The translations under genes and the position numbers were made by a program. The notes beneath the pieces are model-generated. The model saw nothing but the letters and a program-made list of their open reading frames with translations, did not search any database and was not told where the DNA came from. DNA of 64,000 nucleotides from Cherax quadricarinatus. Its lineage: Eukaryota > Arthropoda > Malacostraca > Decapoda > Parastacidae. This document shows, in pieces, positions 25,197 to 37,829 of the stretch. The stretch covers positions 88,501 through 152,500 of the forward strand of contig NW_027195543.1 of assembly GCF_038502225.1 (NCBI RefSeq), read 5' to 3'. How positions within the stretch are numbered: position 1 is the stretch's first letter; every line of letters begins with the position of its first letter.

Positions 25197-28100
25197 ATTT
25201 ATCTGTTATATTCTCACAATATTTATCTGTTATATTCTCACAATATTTATCTGTTATATTCTCACAATATTTATCTGTTATATTCTCACAATATTTATCT
25301 GTTATATTCTCACAATATTTATCTGTTATATTCTCACAATATTTATCTGTTATATTCTCACAATATTTATCTGTTATATTCTCACAATATTTATCTGTTA
25401 TATTCTCACAATATTTATCTGTTATATTCTCACAATATTTATCTGTTATATTCTCACAATATTTATCTGTTATATTCTCACAATATTTATCTGTTATATT
25501 CTCACAATATTTATCTGTTATATTCTCACAATATTTATCTGTTATATTCTCACAATATTTATCTGTTATATTCTCACAATATTTATCTGTTATATTCTCA
25601 CAATATTTATCTGTTATATTCTCACAATATTTATCTGTTATATTCTCACAATATTTATCTGTTATATTCTCACAATATTTATCTGTTATATTCTCACAAT
25701 ATTTATCTGTTATATTCTCACAATATTTATCTGTTATATTCTCACAATATTTATCTGTTATATTCTCACAATATTTATCTGTTATATTCTCACAATATTT
25801 ATCTGTTATATTCTCACAATATTTATCTGTTATATTCTCACAATATTTATCTGTTATATTCTCACAATATTTATCTGTTATATTCTCACAATATTTATCT
25901 GTTATATTCTCACAATATTTATCTGTTATATTCTCACAATATTTATCTGTTATATTCTCACAATATTTATCTGTTATATTCTCACAATATTTATCTGTTA
26001 TATTCTCACAATATTTATCTGTTATATTCTCACAATATTTATCTGTTATATTCTCACAATATTTATCTGTTATATTCTCACAATATTTATCTGTTATATT
26101 CTCACAATATTTATCTGTTATATTCTCACAATATTTATCTGTTATATTCTCACAATATTTATCTGTTATATTCTCACAATATTTATCTGTTATATTCTCA
26201 CAATATTTATCTGTTATATTCTCACAATATTTATCTGTTATATTCTCACAATATTTATCTGTTATATTCTCACAATATTTATCTGTTATATTCTCACAAT
26301 ATTTATCTGTTATATTCTCACAATATTTATCTGTTATATTCTCACAATATTTATCTGTTATATTCTCACAATATTTATCTGTTATATTCTCACAATATTT
26401 ATCTGTTATATTCTCACAATATTTATCTGTTATATTCTCACAATATTTATCTGTTATATTCTCACAATATTTATCTGTTATATTCTCACAATATTTATCT
26501 GTTATATTCTCACAATATTTATCTGTTATATTCTCACAATATTTATCTGTTATATTCTCACAATATTTATCTGTTATATTCTCACAATATTTATCTGTTA
26601 TATTCTCACAATATTTATCTGTTATATTCTCACAATATTTATCTGTTATATTCTCACAATATTTATCTGTTATATTCTCACAATATTTATCTGTTATATT
26701 CTCACAATATTTATCTGTTATATTCTCACAATATTTATCTGTTATATTCTCACAATATTTATCTGTTATATTCTCACAATATTTATCTGTTATATTCTCA
26801 CAATATTTATCTGTTATATTCTCACAATATTTATCTGTTATATTCTCACAATATTTATCTGTTATATTCTCACAATATTTATCTGTTATATTCTCACAAT
26901 ATTTATCTGTTATATTCTCACAATATTTATCTGTTATATTCTCACAATATTTATCTGTTATATTCTCACAATATTTATCTGTTATATTCTCACAATATTT
27001 ATCTGTTATATTCTCACAATATTTATCTGTTATATTCTCACAATATTTATCTGTTATATTCTCACAATATTTATCTGTTATATTCTCACAATATTTATCT
27101 GTTATATTCTCACAATATTTATCTGTTATATTCTCACAATATTTATCTGTTATATTCTCACAATATTTATCTGTTATATTCTCACAATATTTATCTGTTA
27201 TATTCTCACAATATTTATCTGTTATATTCTCACAATATTTATCTGTTATATTCTCACAATATTTATCTGTTATATTCTCACAATATTTATCTGTTATATT
27301 CTCACAATATTTATCTGTTATATTCTCACAATATTTATCTGTTATATTCTCACAATATTTATCTGTTATATTCTCACAATATTTATCTGTTATATTCTCA
27401 CAATATTTATCTGTTATATTCTCACAATATTTATCTGTTATATTCTCACAATATTTATCTGTTATATTCTCACAATATTTATCTGTTATATTCTCACAAT
27501 ATTTATCTGTTATATTCTCACAATATTTATCTGTTATATTCTCACAATATTTATCTGTTATATTCTCACAATATTTATCTGTTATATTCTCACAATATTT
27601 ATCTGTTATATTCTCACAATATTTATCTGTTATATTCTCACAATATTTATCTGTTATATTCTCACAATATTTATCTGTTATATTCTCACAATATTTATCT
27701 GTTATATTCTCACAATATTTATCTGTTATATTCTCACAATATTTATCTGTTATATTCTCACAATATTTATCTGTTATATTCTCACAATATTTATCTGTTA
27801 TATTCTCACAATATTTATCTGTTATATTCTCACAATATTTATCTGTTATATTCTCACAATATTTATCTGTTATATTCTCACAATATTTATCTGTTATATT
27901 CTCACAATATTTATCTGTTATATTCTCACAATATTTATCTGTTATATTCTCACAATATTTATCTGTTATATTCTCACAATATTTATCTGTTATATTCTCA
28001 CAATATTTATCTGTTATATTCTCACAATATTTATCTGTTATATTCTCACAATATTTATCTGTTATATTCTCACAATATTTATCTGTTATATTCTCACAAT

Positions 28101-30188
28101 ATTTATCTGTTATATTCTCACAATATTTATCTGTTATATTCTCACAATATTTATCTGTTATATTCTCACAATATTTATCTGTTATATTCTCACAATATTT
28201 ATCTGTTATATTCTCACAATATTTATCTGTTATATTCTCACAATATTTATCTGTTATATTCTCACAATATTTATCTGTTATATTCTCACAATATTTATCT
28301 GTTATATTCTCACAATATTTATCTGTTATATTCTCACAATATTTATCTGTTATATTCTCACAATATTTATCTGTTATATTCTCACAATATTTATCTGTTA
28401 TATTCTCACAATATTTATCTGTTATATTCTCACAATATTTATCTGTTATATTCTCACAATATTTATCTGTTATATTCTCACAATATTTATCTGTTATATT
28501 CTCACAATATTTATCTGTTATATTCTCACAATATTTATCTGTTATATTCTCACAATATTTATCTGTTATATTCTCACAATATTTATCTGTTATATTCTCA
28601 CAATATTTATCTGTTATATTCTCACAATATTTATCTGTTATATTCTCACAATATTTATCTGTTATATTCTCACAATATTTATCTGTTATATTCTCACAAT
28701 ATTTATCTGTTATATTCTCACAATATTTATCTGTTATATTCTCACAATATTTATCTGTTATATTCTCACAATATTTATCTGTTATATTCTCACAATATTT
28801 ATCTGTTATATTCTCACAATATTTATCTGTTATATTCTCACAATATTTATCTGTTATATTCTCACAATATTTATCTGTTATATTCTCACAATATTTATCT
28901 GTTATATTCTCACAATATTTATCTGTTATATTCTCACAATATTTATCTGTTATATTCTCACAATATTTATCTGTTATATTCTCACAATATTTATCTGTTA
29001 TATTCTCACAATATTTATCTGTTATATTCTCACAATATTTATCTGTTATATTCTCACAATATTTATCTGTTATATTCTCACAATATTTATCTGTTATATT
29101 CTCACAATATTTATCTGTTATATTCTCACAATATTTATCTGTTATATTCTCACAATATTTATCTGTTATATTCTCACAATATTTATCTGTTATATTCTCA
29201 CAATATCTATCTGTTATATTCTCACAATATTTATCTGTTATATTCTCACAATATTTATCTGTTATATTCTCACAATATCTATCTGTTATATTCTCACAAT
29301 ATTTATCTGTTATATTCTCACAATATTTATCTGTTATATTCTCACAATATCTATCTGTTATATTCTCACAATATTTATCTGTTATATTCTCACAATATTT
29401 ATCTGTTATATTCTCACAATATCTATCTGTTATATTCTCACAATATTTATCTGTTATATTCTCACAATATTTATCTGTTACATTCTCACAATATCTATCT
29501 GTTATATTCTCACAATATTTATCTGTTATATTCTCACAATATCTATCTGTTACATTCTCACAATATCTATCTGTTATATTCTCACAATATTTATCTGTTA
29601 TATTCTCACAATATTTATCTGTTATATTCTCACAATATCTATCTGTTATATTCTCACAATATTTATCTGTTACATTCTCACAATATCTATCTGTTATATT
29701 CTCACAATATTTATCTGTTATATTCTCACAATATTTATCTGTTATATTCTCACAATATTTATCTGTTATATTCTCACAATATCTATCTGTTATATTCTCA
29801 CAATATTTATCTGTTATATTCTCACAATATCTATCTGTTATATTCTCACAATATCTATCTGTTATATTCTCACAATATTTATCTGTTATATTCTCACAAT
29901 ATTTATCTGTTATATTCTCACAATATTTATCTGTTATATTCTCACAATATTTATCTGTTATATTCTCACAATATTTATCTGTTATATTCTCACAATATTT
30001 ATCTGTTATATTCTCACAATATTTATCTGTTATATTCTCACAATATTTATCTGTTATATTCTCACAATATTTATCTGTTATATTCTCACAATATTTATCT
30101 GTTATATTCTCACAATATTTATCTGTTATATTCTCACAATATTTATCTGTTATATTCTCACAATATTTATCTGTTATATTCTCACAAT
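25197..30188. repeat. 24-bp minisatellite, 208 copies, largely invariant
   Basis: The unit is ATTTATCTGTTATATTCTCA plus CAAT. The array is 4,992 bp, exactly 208 units with no indels. By eye the first 167 units (to about 29204) are identical. T-to-C variants (CTATCTG, TACATTC) appear only between 29207 and about 29856, after which identity resumes to the end. The unit is stop-free in all three plus frames and one minus frame, so frames of about 1,690 codons with period ICYILTIF or YLLYSHNI exist. A hydrophobic octapeptide repeated about 200 times, with no other domain and no codon drift, is not credible as a gene. Confidence 0.97.
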
Positions 30189-30290
30189 ATACTGAACTTC
30201 CGGTAATAAAAAATCAGCAGGAAATTACAGGTTTGACTTTATCGCTAAATTTTTATATCCGAGAAAAACAGGAAAAAATCATTTTATCGT
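30189..30290. other. AT-rich spacer
   Basis: About 100 bp of single-copy AT-rich DNA between the 24-bp array and the TGGCACTGTG array, with no recognised feature. Confidence 0.5.
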
Positions 30291-31941
30291 CCTGGTGCCT
30301 GGCACACTGTGGTGTCTGGCACTGTGTGGTGCATGGCACTGTGTGGTGCATGGCACTGTGTGGAGTCTGGCACTGTGTGGTGCCTGGCACACTGTGGTGT
30401 CTGGCACTGTGTGGTGCATGGCACTGTGTGGTGCCTGGCACACTGTGGTGTCTGACACTGTGTGGTGCATGGCACTGTGTGGTGCATGGCACTGTGTGGA
30501 GTCTGGCACTGTGTGGTGCCTGGCACACTGTGGTGTCTTGCACTGTGTGGTGCATGGCACTGTGTGGTGCATGGCACTGTGTGGAGTCTGGCACTGTGTG
30601 GTGCATGGCACTGTGTGGTGGTGCCTGGCACACTGTGGTGCCTGACACTGTGCGGTGTATGGCACTGTGTGGAGTCTGGTACTGAGTGGTGCATGGCACT
30701 CTGTGGTGCACTGCACACTGTGGTGCCTGGCACTCTGTGGTGCATGGCACTCTGTGGTGCCTGGCACTCTGTGGTGCTTGGCATTCTGTGGAATCTGGCA
30801 CTGTGTGATGTCTGGCATTCTGGGGTACCTGGCACTTTGTGGTGCATGGTATTGTGTGGTGTCTGGCACTGTGTGGTGTCTGGCACTCAGTAGTGCCTGG
30901 CACTGTGTGGTGCCTGGCACTGTGTGGTGTCTGGCACTGTGGAGTCTGGCACTGTATGGTGTCTGACACTGTGTGGTGTCTGGCATTGGGTGGTGCCTGG
31001 CACTGAGTGGTGCTTGGCACTATGTGGTGCCTGGCACTGTTGTTTCTGGCACTGTGCAGTGCCTGGCACTGTGTGATGCCTGGTCCTGTGTGATGCCTGG
31101 CACTGTGTGATGCCTGGCACTGTGTGGTGCCTGGCAATGTGTGGTGTGATGCCTGGCACTGTGTTTTGGGGTGACTGGCGCTGTGTTGTGGGAGTGCCTG
31201 GCACTGAGTTTTGGGGGTGCTTGTCACTGTGTTGTTGGGGTGCCTGGCATTATGTTGTGAGGGTACCTGGCACTGTGTTGTGTGATGCATATTACTGTAC
31301 TGTGGGAGTGCTTGTCACTGTGTTGTGGGGGTGCCTTTTACTGTGTTGTGGGGTGCCTGGCACTATGCTGTGGGGGTGCCTGGCACTGTGTTGTGGGAGT
31401 GACTGTCACTATGTTGTGGGGGTGCCTGGCACTATGTTGTGGGCTTGCCTGGCACTGTGTGATGTAATGCTTGGCGATGTGTGGTGTGGTGTCTGGCAAT
31501 ATGTGTTGCGATGTCTGGCACTGTGTGGTGTGCAGTCTAGCACTGTGTGGTGTGATGTCTGGTACTGTGTGATGTGATGTCTGGTACTGTGTGGTGTGGT
31601 GTCTGGCACTGTATGGTGTGATGTTTGGCACTGTGTGATGTGGTGTCTGGCACTGTGTGGTGTGAAGTCTGGTACTGTGTGGTGTGATACCTGATACTGT
31701 GTGGTTTGATGCCTTGCACTGTGTGCTGCGATGCATGGCACTGTGTGGTGTGACACCTGGCACTGTGTGGTGTGATGCCTGGCTCTGTGTGGTGTTATGC
31801 CTGGCACTGTGCTGTGTGATGAATGAAACAGTGGTGTAATGCCTGGCACTGTTTTGTGGGAGTGCCTGACACTGTGTTGTGGGGGTGACTGTCACTGTGT
31901 TGTGGGGGTGCCTGGCACTATGTTGTGGGGGTGACTGGCAC
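30291..31941. repeat. TGGCACTGTGTGGTG minisatellite, left part
   Basis: From 30291 to about 31140 the unit is 17 bp (TGGCACTGTGTGGTGCC or GCA/GTC versions). Then units of about 22-23 bp appear (TGGCACTGTGTTGTGGGGG plus TGCC, and TGGCACTGTGTGGTGTGATG plus TC), so the array changes unit length by gain of a GTGATG or GGGG segment. The array is cut at 31941 by a 1.2-kb insertion and resumes at 33164. Cys/Trp/Leu/Val frames on the plus strand and His/Gln/Pro/Thr frames on the minus strand are artefacts of the repeat. Confidence 0.93.
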
Positions 31942-33163
31942 TGCTGCAACCCCTGAATGGGTTGCAATGATTAATATGTATATATATAATTATTACCTTT
32001 TCATATAATTTTATATTGCTTGTATTTGCGATAATAGCTAAATCGTAAATGTATTGCTTTATATTGTTATTTGACTTAGCTTCCTTTGGTTAGGTAGGAT
32101 GTAACATATTATGTGCTCACTTCAAGTCTTGATTGTCTAATTACTGTAATTATCGCTTGTGGCTCGTTAGACTGCCGGCTTCTGTTTCTGAGCTGCAGCT
32201 GTCCACGGAGCTTTCACGTGATCGAGGGGGGGGGTGTCCTCACCTCGCCTGAAGTATTCAGTCTGGTCTAGACTCGCTTGGTGATTGGACAGATTGTCTG
32301 TCTCATTATTCTTTTTAGTTCTGTAGAACTCTGTTCACAGAACATTGAATAGACTTAGTGATTTTCAACGTTGTACTGAGGTTGTGTGTCGCGTAGACAC
32401 TCTGAGTAACTCAGGTCCTGAGCTGTAGCTTCTGACCTAACTTGTACTGGTATCTGTGTACTGTCACAGTCGGGGATTTTCTTATGCTGAACTTAGATTC
32501 AGTATTATGGGAGTTTTGTGACTTTTGTGGAGGATCTGCTGATGGTCCCTACTTAGTGTCGTTATATTATCTCCTTGTTCCTGATTCTGTGTCGCAGTTG
32601 CTTGTTATATTGTTGTTCGGCTTATCAGTCTTTTATTGTTCAAGCAGACTGTTCTGACTGCCAGTTGGTCAAGAAGTTAGTTTATTTGAGGACTTTGTCA
32701 GTCACTTGTTTAAGTCTAGTCGAGCCGTGAGACATAGTGAACTACTTAGAGCACTTACACACATACACAAACTTACTTGTATATATTTGTAATATCTTAT
32801 TAAGTGTTAGTGTTCCAGACGGTACTTAAGAATTATAAATGTGATATGTGCTTTCAGCACAATACTATTGTATACGAGAGAAGTGATATTATTTTAATTA
32901 CTGTGAATAATTTAATTTAATTTGATATACGCCTAGACAACTTAATGACTAATAAATTTATTAAATGTTAATTTCTCTAGTTAGTAGCCTACCAGTTGTA
33001 ATCCTGAAGCACTACTGAATCATACTGAATTCTAATGGATAATTGGACAAGGATACTGACTACTTGTTACGAAAACCCAGTAACAGGCTGGATGCTAGAA
33101 GGGCAGTCCTTTCTACTATTCACTGGAGATCTCTAAGCTTTTAGAATCGCGTTTTTTGTAACA
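31942..33163. mobile_element. Candidate solo LTR, 1,222 bp
   Basis: A non-repetitive block splits the TGGCACTGTG array. It begins TGCTGCAACCCC, ends TTTTGTAACA (TG...CA termini) and is flanked by GGCAC on both sides (31937-31941 and 33164-33168). A simple split of the array would continue with TGTG on the right, so the repeated GGCAC fits a 5-bp target duplication, as made by BEL/Pao and many Gypsy elements. It contains no long reading frame and has an AATAAA at 32951, as expected for an LTR remaining after recombination between two LTRs. A 22-bp hairpin (TGCAACCC and GGGTTGCA) lies near its left end. Family and orientation are unknown. Confidence 0.6.
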
Positions 33164-33715
33164 GGCACTTTGTTGTTAGGTGCCTGGCACTGTGTTGTGG
33201 GGGTGCCTGTCACTGTGTTGTGGGGGTGCCTGGCACTATGTTGTGGGGTGCCTGGCACTGTGTTGTGGGGGTGCCTGGCACTGTGTTGTGAGGGTGCCTG
33301 TCACTGTGTTGTTGGGGTGCCTGTCACTGTGTTGTGGGGGTGCATGGCACTATGTTGTGGGGGTGCCTGTCACTGTGCTGTGGGGGGTGCCTGTCACTGT
33401 GTTGTTGGGGTGCCTGGCACTGTGTGGCATGCAGTCTGTCACTGTGTGGTGTGATGTCTGGCACTGTGTGATGCGATGCTTGACGATGTGTGGTGTGGTG
33501 TCTCTCATTGTGTGTTGCGACGTCTGGCACTGCGTGGTGTACAGTCTGGCACTGTGTAGTGTGTTGCCTAACACTGTGTGGTGAGATGTCTTGTACTGTG
33601 TGTGGTGTGATGCCTGTTACTGTGTGGTGTGATGCTATGGCACTGTGTGTTGTGTTGCCTGGCGCAGTGTGGTGTCTGGCACTGTGTGGTGTGATGCTTG
33701 GCACTATGTTTTGTC
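33164..33715. repeat. TGGCACTGTG minisatellite, right part
   Basis: Continuation of the array interrupted at 31941, with the same order of unit types: first the TGTTGTGGGGGTGCC form, then the TGTGTGGTGTGATG form. It fades into single-copy DNA at about 33715 (GTTTGTTGCCTGGCTCTCCC). Confidence 0.9.
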
Positions 33716-33956
33716 TGTTTGTTGCCTGGCTCTCCCAGGATACTTTAGTTTGGAACATAATTGTACAGCATAAAGACATCAACGATATAAAGTCAACTGA
33801 ACAACTGAGGTCGCTGACCTACACACTCCATCATCTTCGTTATTTGTTTATCTTAATAATAAAACGATTTTAAAATAGCAGATGTAGCTTCCAGCATTTA
33901 TTTAGCTTTTAAAGAAAGTTAGGAACCCTTAACCAAACTTTGTCAAATCCTGTGTA
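33716..33956. other. Unique spacer
   Basis: About 240 bp of single-copy, AT-rich DNA containing an AATAAAACG at about 33856. No supported gene. Confidence 0.4.
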
Positions 33957-34077
<121 letters not shown>

Positions 34078-34086
34078 GAATAGATT

Positions 34087-34470
<384 letters not shown>

Positions 34471-34628
34471 CAATTTAGTTCTAAACCTTTCCGGGTGATA
34501 CAGAGTCGCGAGAGAAGAGAGAGAAGTGAAGAGGCGTTGATAAAAAAAAATAATAAAATATTCGGAGACAGAAGTGAAAAATCTGAAATATTAGGCGAAG
34601 AAAACGGAAACCAGAATGAAGAAAATCA
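34471..34628. other. Purine-rich spacer
   Basis: About 160 bp of A/G-rich single-copy sequence preceding the 23-bp GGCAACACTG array. The short frame through it (charged Arg/Glu/Lys residues) runs into the array and has no recognised motif. Confidence 0.4.
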
Positions 34629-35780
34629 GTGTGAAGACAAGACTGGCAACACTGTGAAGACATGACTGGCAACACTGTGAAGACAAGACTGGCAACACTG
34701 TGAAGACAAGACTGGCAACACTGTGAAGACAAGACTGGCAACACTGTGAAGACAAGACTGGCAACACTGTGAAGACAAGACTGGCAACACTGTGAAGACA
34801 AGACTGGCAACACTGTGAAGACAAGACTGGCAACACTATGAAGACAAGACTGGCAACACTGTGAAGACAAGACTGGCAACACTGTGAAGACAAGACTGGC
34901 AACACTGTGAAGACAAGACTGGCAACACTGTGAAGACAAGACTGGCAACACTATGAAGACAAGACTGGCAACACTGTGAAGACAAGACTGGCAACACTGT
35001 GAAGACAAGACTGGCAACACTGTGAAGACAAGACTTGCAACACTGTGAAGACAAGACTGGCAACACTATGAAGACAAGACTGGCAACACTGTGAAGACAA
35101 GACTGGCAACACTGTGAAGACAAGACTGGCAACACTGTGAAGACAAGACTGGCAACACTGTGAAGACAAGACTGGCAACACTGTGAAGACAAGACTGGCA
35201 ACACTGTGAAGACAAGACTGGCAACACCGTGAAGACAAGACTGGCAACACTGTGAAGACAAGACTGGCAACACTGTGAAGACAAGACTGGCAACACTGTG
35301 AAGACAAGACTGGCAACACTGTGAAGACAAGACTGGCAACACTGTGAAGACAAGACTGGCAACACTGTGAAGACAAGACTGGCAACACTGTGAAGACAAG
35401 ACTGGCAACGCTGCGAAGACAAGACTGGCAACACTGCGAAGACAAGACTGGCAACACTGTGAAGACAAGACTGGCAACACTGTGAAGACAAGACTGGCAA
35501 CACTGTGAAGACAAGACTGGCAACACTGCGAAGACAAGACTGGCAACACTGTGAAGACAAGACTGGCAACACTGTGAAGACAAGACTGGCAACACTGTGA
35601 AGACAAGACTGGCAACACTGTGAAGACAAGACTGGCAACACTGTGAAGACAAGACTGGCAACACTGCGAAGACAAGACTGGCAACACTGTGAAGACAAGA
35701 CTGGCAACACTGTGAAGACAAGACTGGCAACACTGCGAAGACAAGACTGGCAACACTGTGAAGACAAGACTGGCAACACT
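34629..35780. repeat. 23-bp minisatellite, about 50 copies
   Basis: The unit is AAGACAAGACTGGCAACACT plus GTG. Copies are nearly identical; informative variants are CTATG (34840, 34954, 35070 region), CTGCG (35411-35740) and single changes such as CATGAC or ACTTGC. The minus strand lacks stops and gives Cys/Leu/Val/Ser frames with a 23-residue period; these are not genes. Confidence 0.96.
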
Positions 35781-36441
35781 TACTTAAAGTAATGGATGAA
35801 ACCCGAGTGTGTGTGTTACTAATGATAATTGTGGATCTCAGCACTAACAACGCACTCTGTAACCTTCGTTACTACGAACAACACTAACAATCTCATCAAC
35901 CCAATTGACAGTAAGAACTGCGTCAGTATAAATAACAAAAACAAACGCATCAACACTAACAACACTGACAAATACACCAACTCTAACAGCTGCTTCGTCA
36001 TGAAAAACACTAACAACACTGACAACTACATCAACAAAACACTAACAACATTGTGACATGCGCATTATAATTTATTCCGTGTTCATCACACGAACATTCG
36101 TGTATATCCTGTGTACCATCCAAACTTGCAGTTAGGTTAGAGCAGCATATTTATGGGCTCCGCTGCTCTGATTTAATGTTCATGTCTAGGATCAGCCAAG
36201 TGGCGAGAGCTTGAGCCCAACTGAGTCGAGATTACGCTTCCCACCTGTCTGGACAGCAGTCACTGACGCTGCTTAAGTACACTTATACAAGCTGGTGTTG
36301 AGGTGTAGTGAGTGGCTCTTTGCTCTCTGGCTCATTATTCTGCTGATAAAATACACTTTGAACGTACTGTATACATCTTTGGGAAGGAAATATACCAGTA
36401 CAAAAAAACTACGTCTTTGTGTTTGTCTTTATTTGACCGAG
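35781..36441. other. Unique region with AACACTAACAAC-type degenerate repeats
   Basis: At 35860-36055 the motif AACACTAACAACACTGAC recurs with irregular spacing among Asn/Thr-type codons, suggesting an eroded minisatellite. The remainder (36056-36441) is single-copy DNA with no gene or RNA that I can support. Confidence 0.45.
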
Positions 36442-36558
36442 GATTGTTGCTTGTCAGGAGTCGTGATTGTTGCTTGTCAGGAGTCGTGATTGTTGCTTGT
36501 CAGGAGTCCTGATTGTTGCTTGTCAGGAGTCGTGATTGTTGCTTGTCAGGAGTCCTGA
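36442..36558. repeat. 23-bp minisatellite, 5 copies
   Basis: Five copies of a 23-bp unit containing GATTGTTGCTTGTCAGGAGT plus CGT or CCT. CGT and CCT copies alternate in part, consistent with duplication of a two-unit block. Confidence 0.9.
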
Positions 36559-36990
36559 TTAATGGCCAGGTACAGAATGCCATTGTTTGTGTACTTGCGC
36601 ATGTAATACACAACTTCCACACAAACGAAATTAACAACTACATCAGCACAACACAAACAACGTACCAACACAACACACACAACTGCATCAACACAAACAA
36701 CACAATACAGATACAAACCAAGCTGAATCTATATAAACCACACAGGATTACATACACTAACAGGTATACATGTTTCACAGTATTTATCCACACAGTTTCA
36801 GTTAATCCTTCGATGAGGAATTAAATTATCCTCAAGGATACATATGGTCTTATTGACACTCGTCATTTACGCTGATTGTAGATCCAATTAACCAACCAAC
36901 AATCACTGACATGTGCATCAGTATTAACTGGACCAACAGGGAGAAACCTGCAACAAAGAAGCGATGGTTTGACATTGATGCTACGCGACT
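36559..36990. other. Unique region with CAACACAAAC-rich segment
   Basis: 36600-36720 is rich in CAACACAAAC-like motifs, similar in character to 35860-36055 but not a clear array. The remainder is AT-rich single-copy DNA. No gene recognised. Confidence 0.4.
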
Positions 36991-37816
36991 AATATTATAC
37001 TTGAGTGTGACATATAATTAACATTATTCTTGAGTGTGGCATATAATTAACATTATTCTTGAGTGTGGCACATAATTAACATTATTCTTGAGTGTGGCAT
37101 ATAATTAACATTATTCTTGAGTGTGGCATATAATTAACATTATTCTTGAGTGTGGCACATAATTAACATTATTCTTGAGTGTGGCACATAATTAACATTA
37201 TTCTTGAGTGTGACATATAATTAACATTATTCTTGAGTGTGACATATAATTAACATTATTCTTGAGTGTGGCACATAATTAACATTATTCTTGAGTGTGG
37301 CACATAATTAACATTATTCTTGAGTGTGACATATAATTAACATTATTCTTGAGTGTGACATATAATTAACATTATTCTTGAGTGTGGCATATAATTAACA
37401 TTATTCTTGAGTGTGACATATAATTAACATTATTCTTGAGTGTGACATATAATTAACATTATTCTTGAGTGTGGCATATAATTAACATTATTCTTGAGTG
37501 TGGCATATAATTAACATTATTCTTGAGTGTGGCATATAATTAACATTATTCTTGAGAGTGGCATATAATTAACATTATTCTTGAGTGTGGCATATAATTA
37601 ACATTATTCTTGAGTGTGGCATATAATTAACATTATTCTTGAGTGTGGCATATAATTAACATTATTCTTGAGTGTGATATATAATTAACATTATTCTTGA
37701 GTGTGGCATATAATTAACATTATTCTTGAGTGTGGCATATAATTAACATTATTCTTGAGTGTGGCATATAATTAACATTATTCTTGAGTGTGGCATATAA
37801 TTAACATATAATTAAC
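36991..37816. repeat. 29-bp AT-rich minisatellite, about 28 copies
   Basis: The unit is GTGGCATATAATTAACATTA plus TTCTTGAGT. Variants are GTGACATA, GTGGCACA, GTGATATA and one GAGAGTGG. Stretches of the same variant are adjacent (for example two GACATA then two GCACA), pointing to local duplication. TTAATTAA-like AT blocks make it the most AT-rich of the long arrays after the 24-bp one. Confidence 0.96.
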
Positions 37817-37829
37817 AGCAGAATGAGAT

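Noticed and set aside
25135..30206. Giant membrane protein gene (about 1,690 codons)
   Set aside because: It is 208 copies of one 24-bp unit, open in all three plus frames, with no unique domain.
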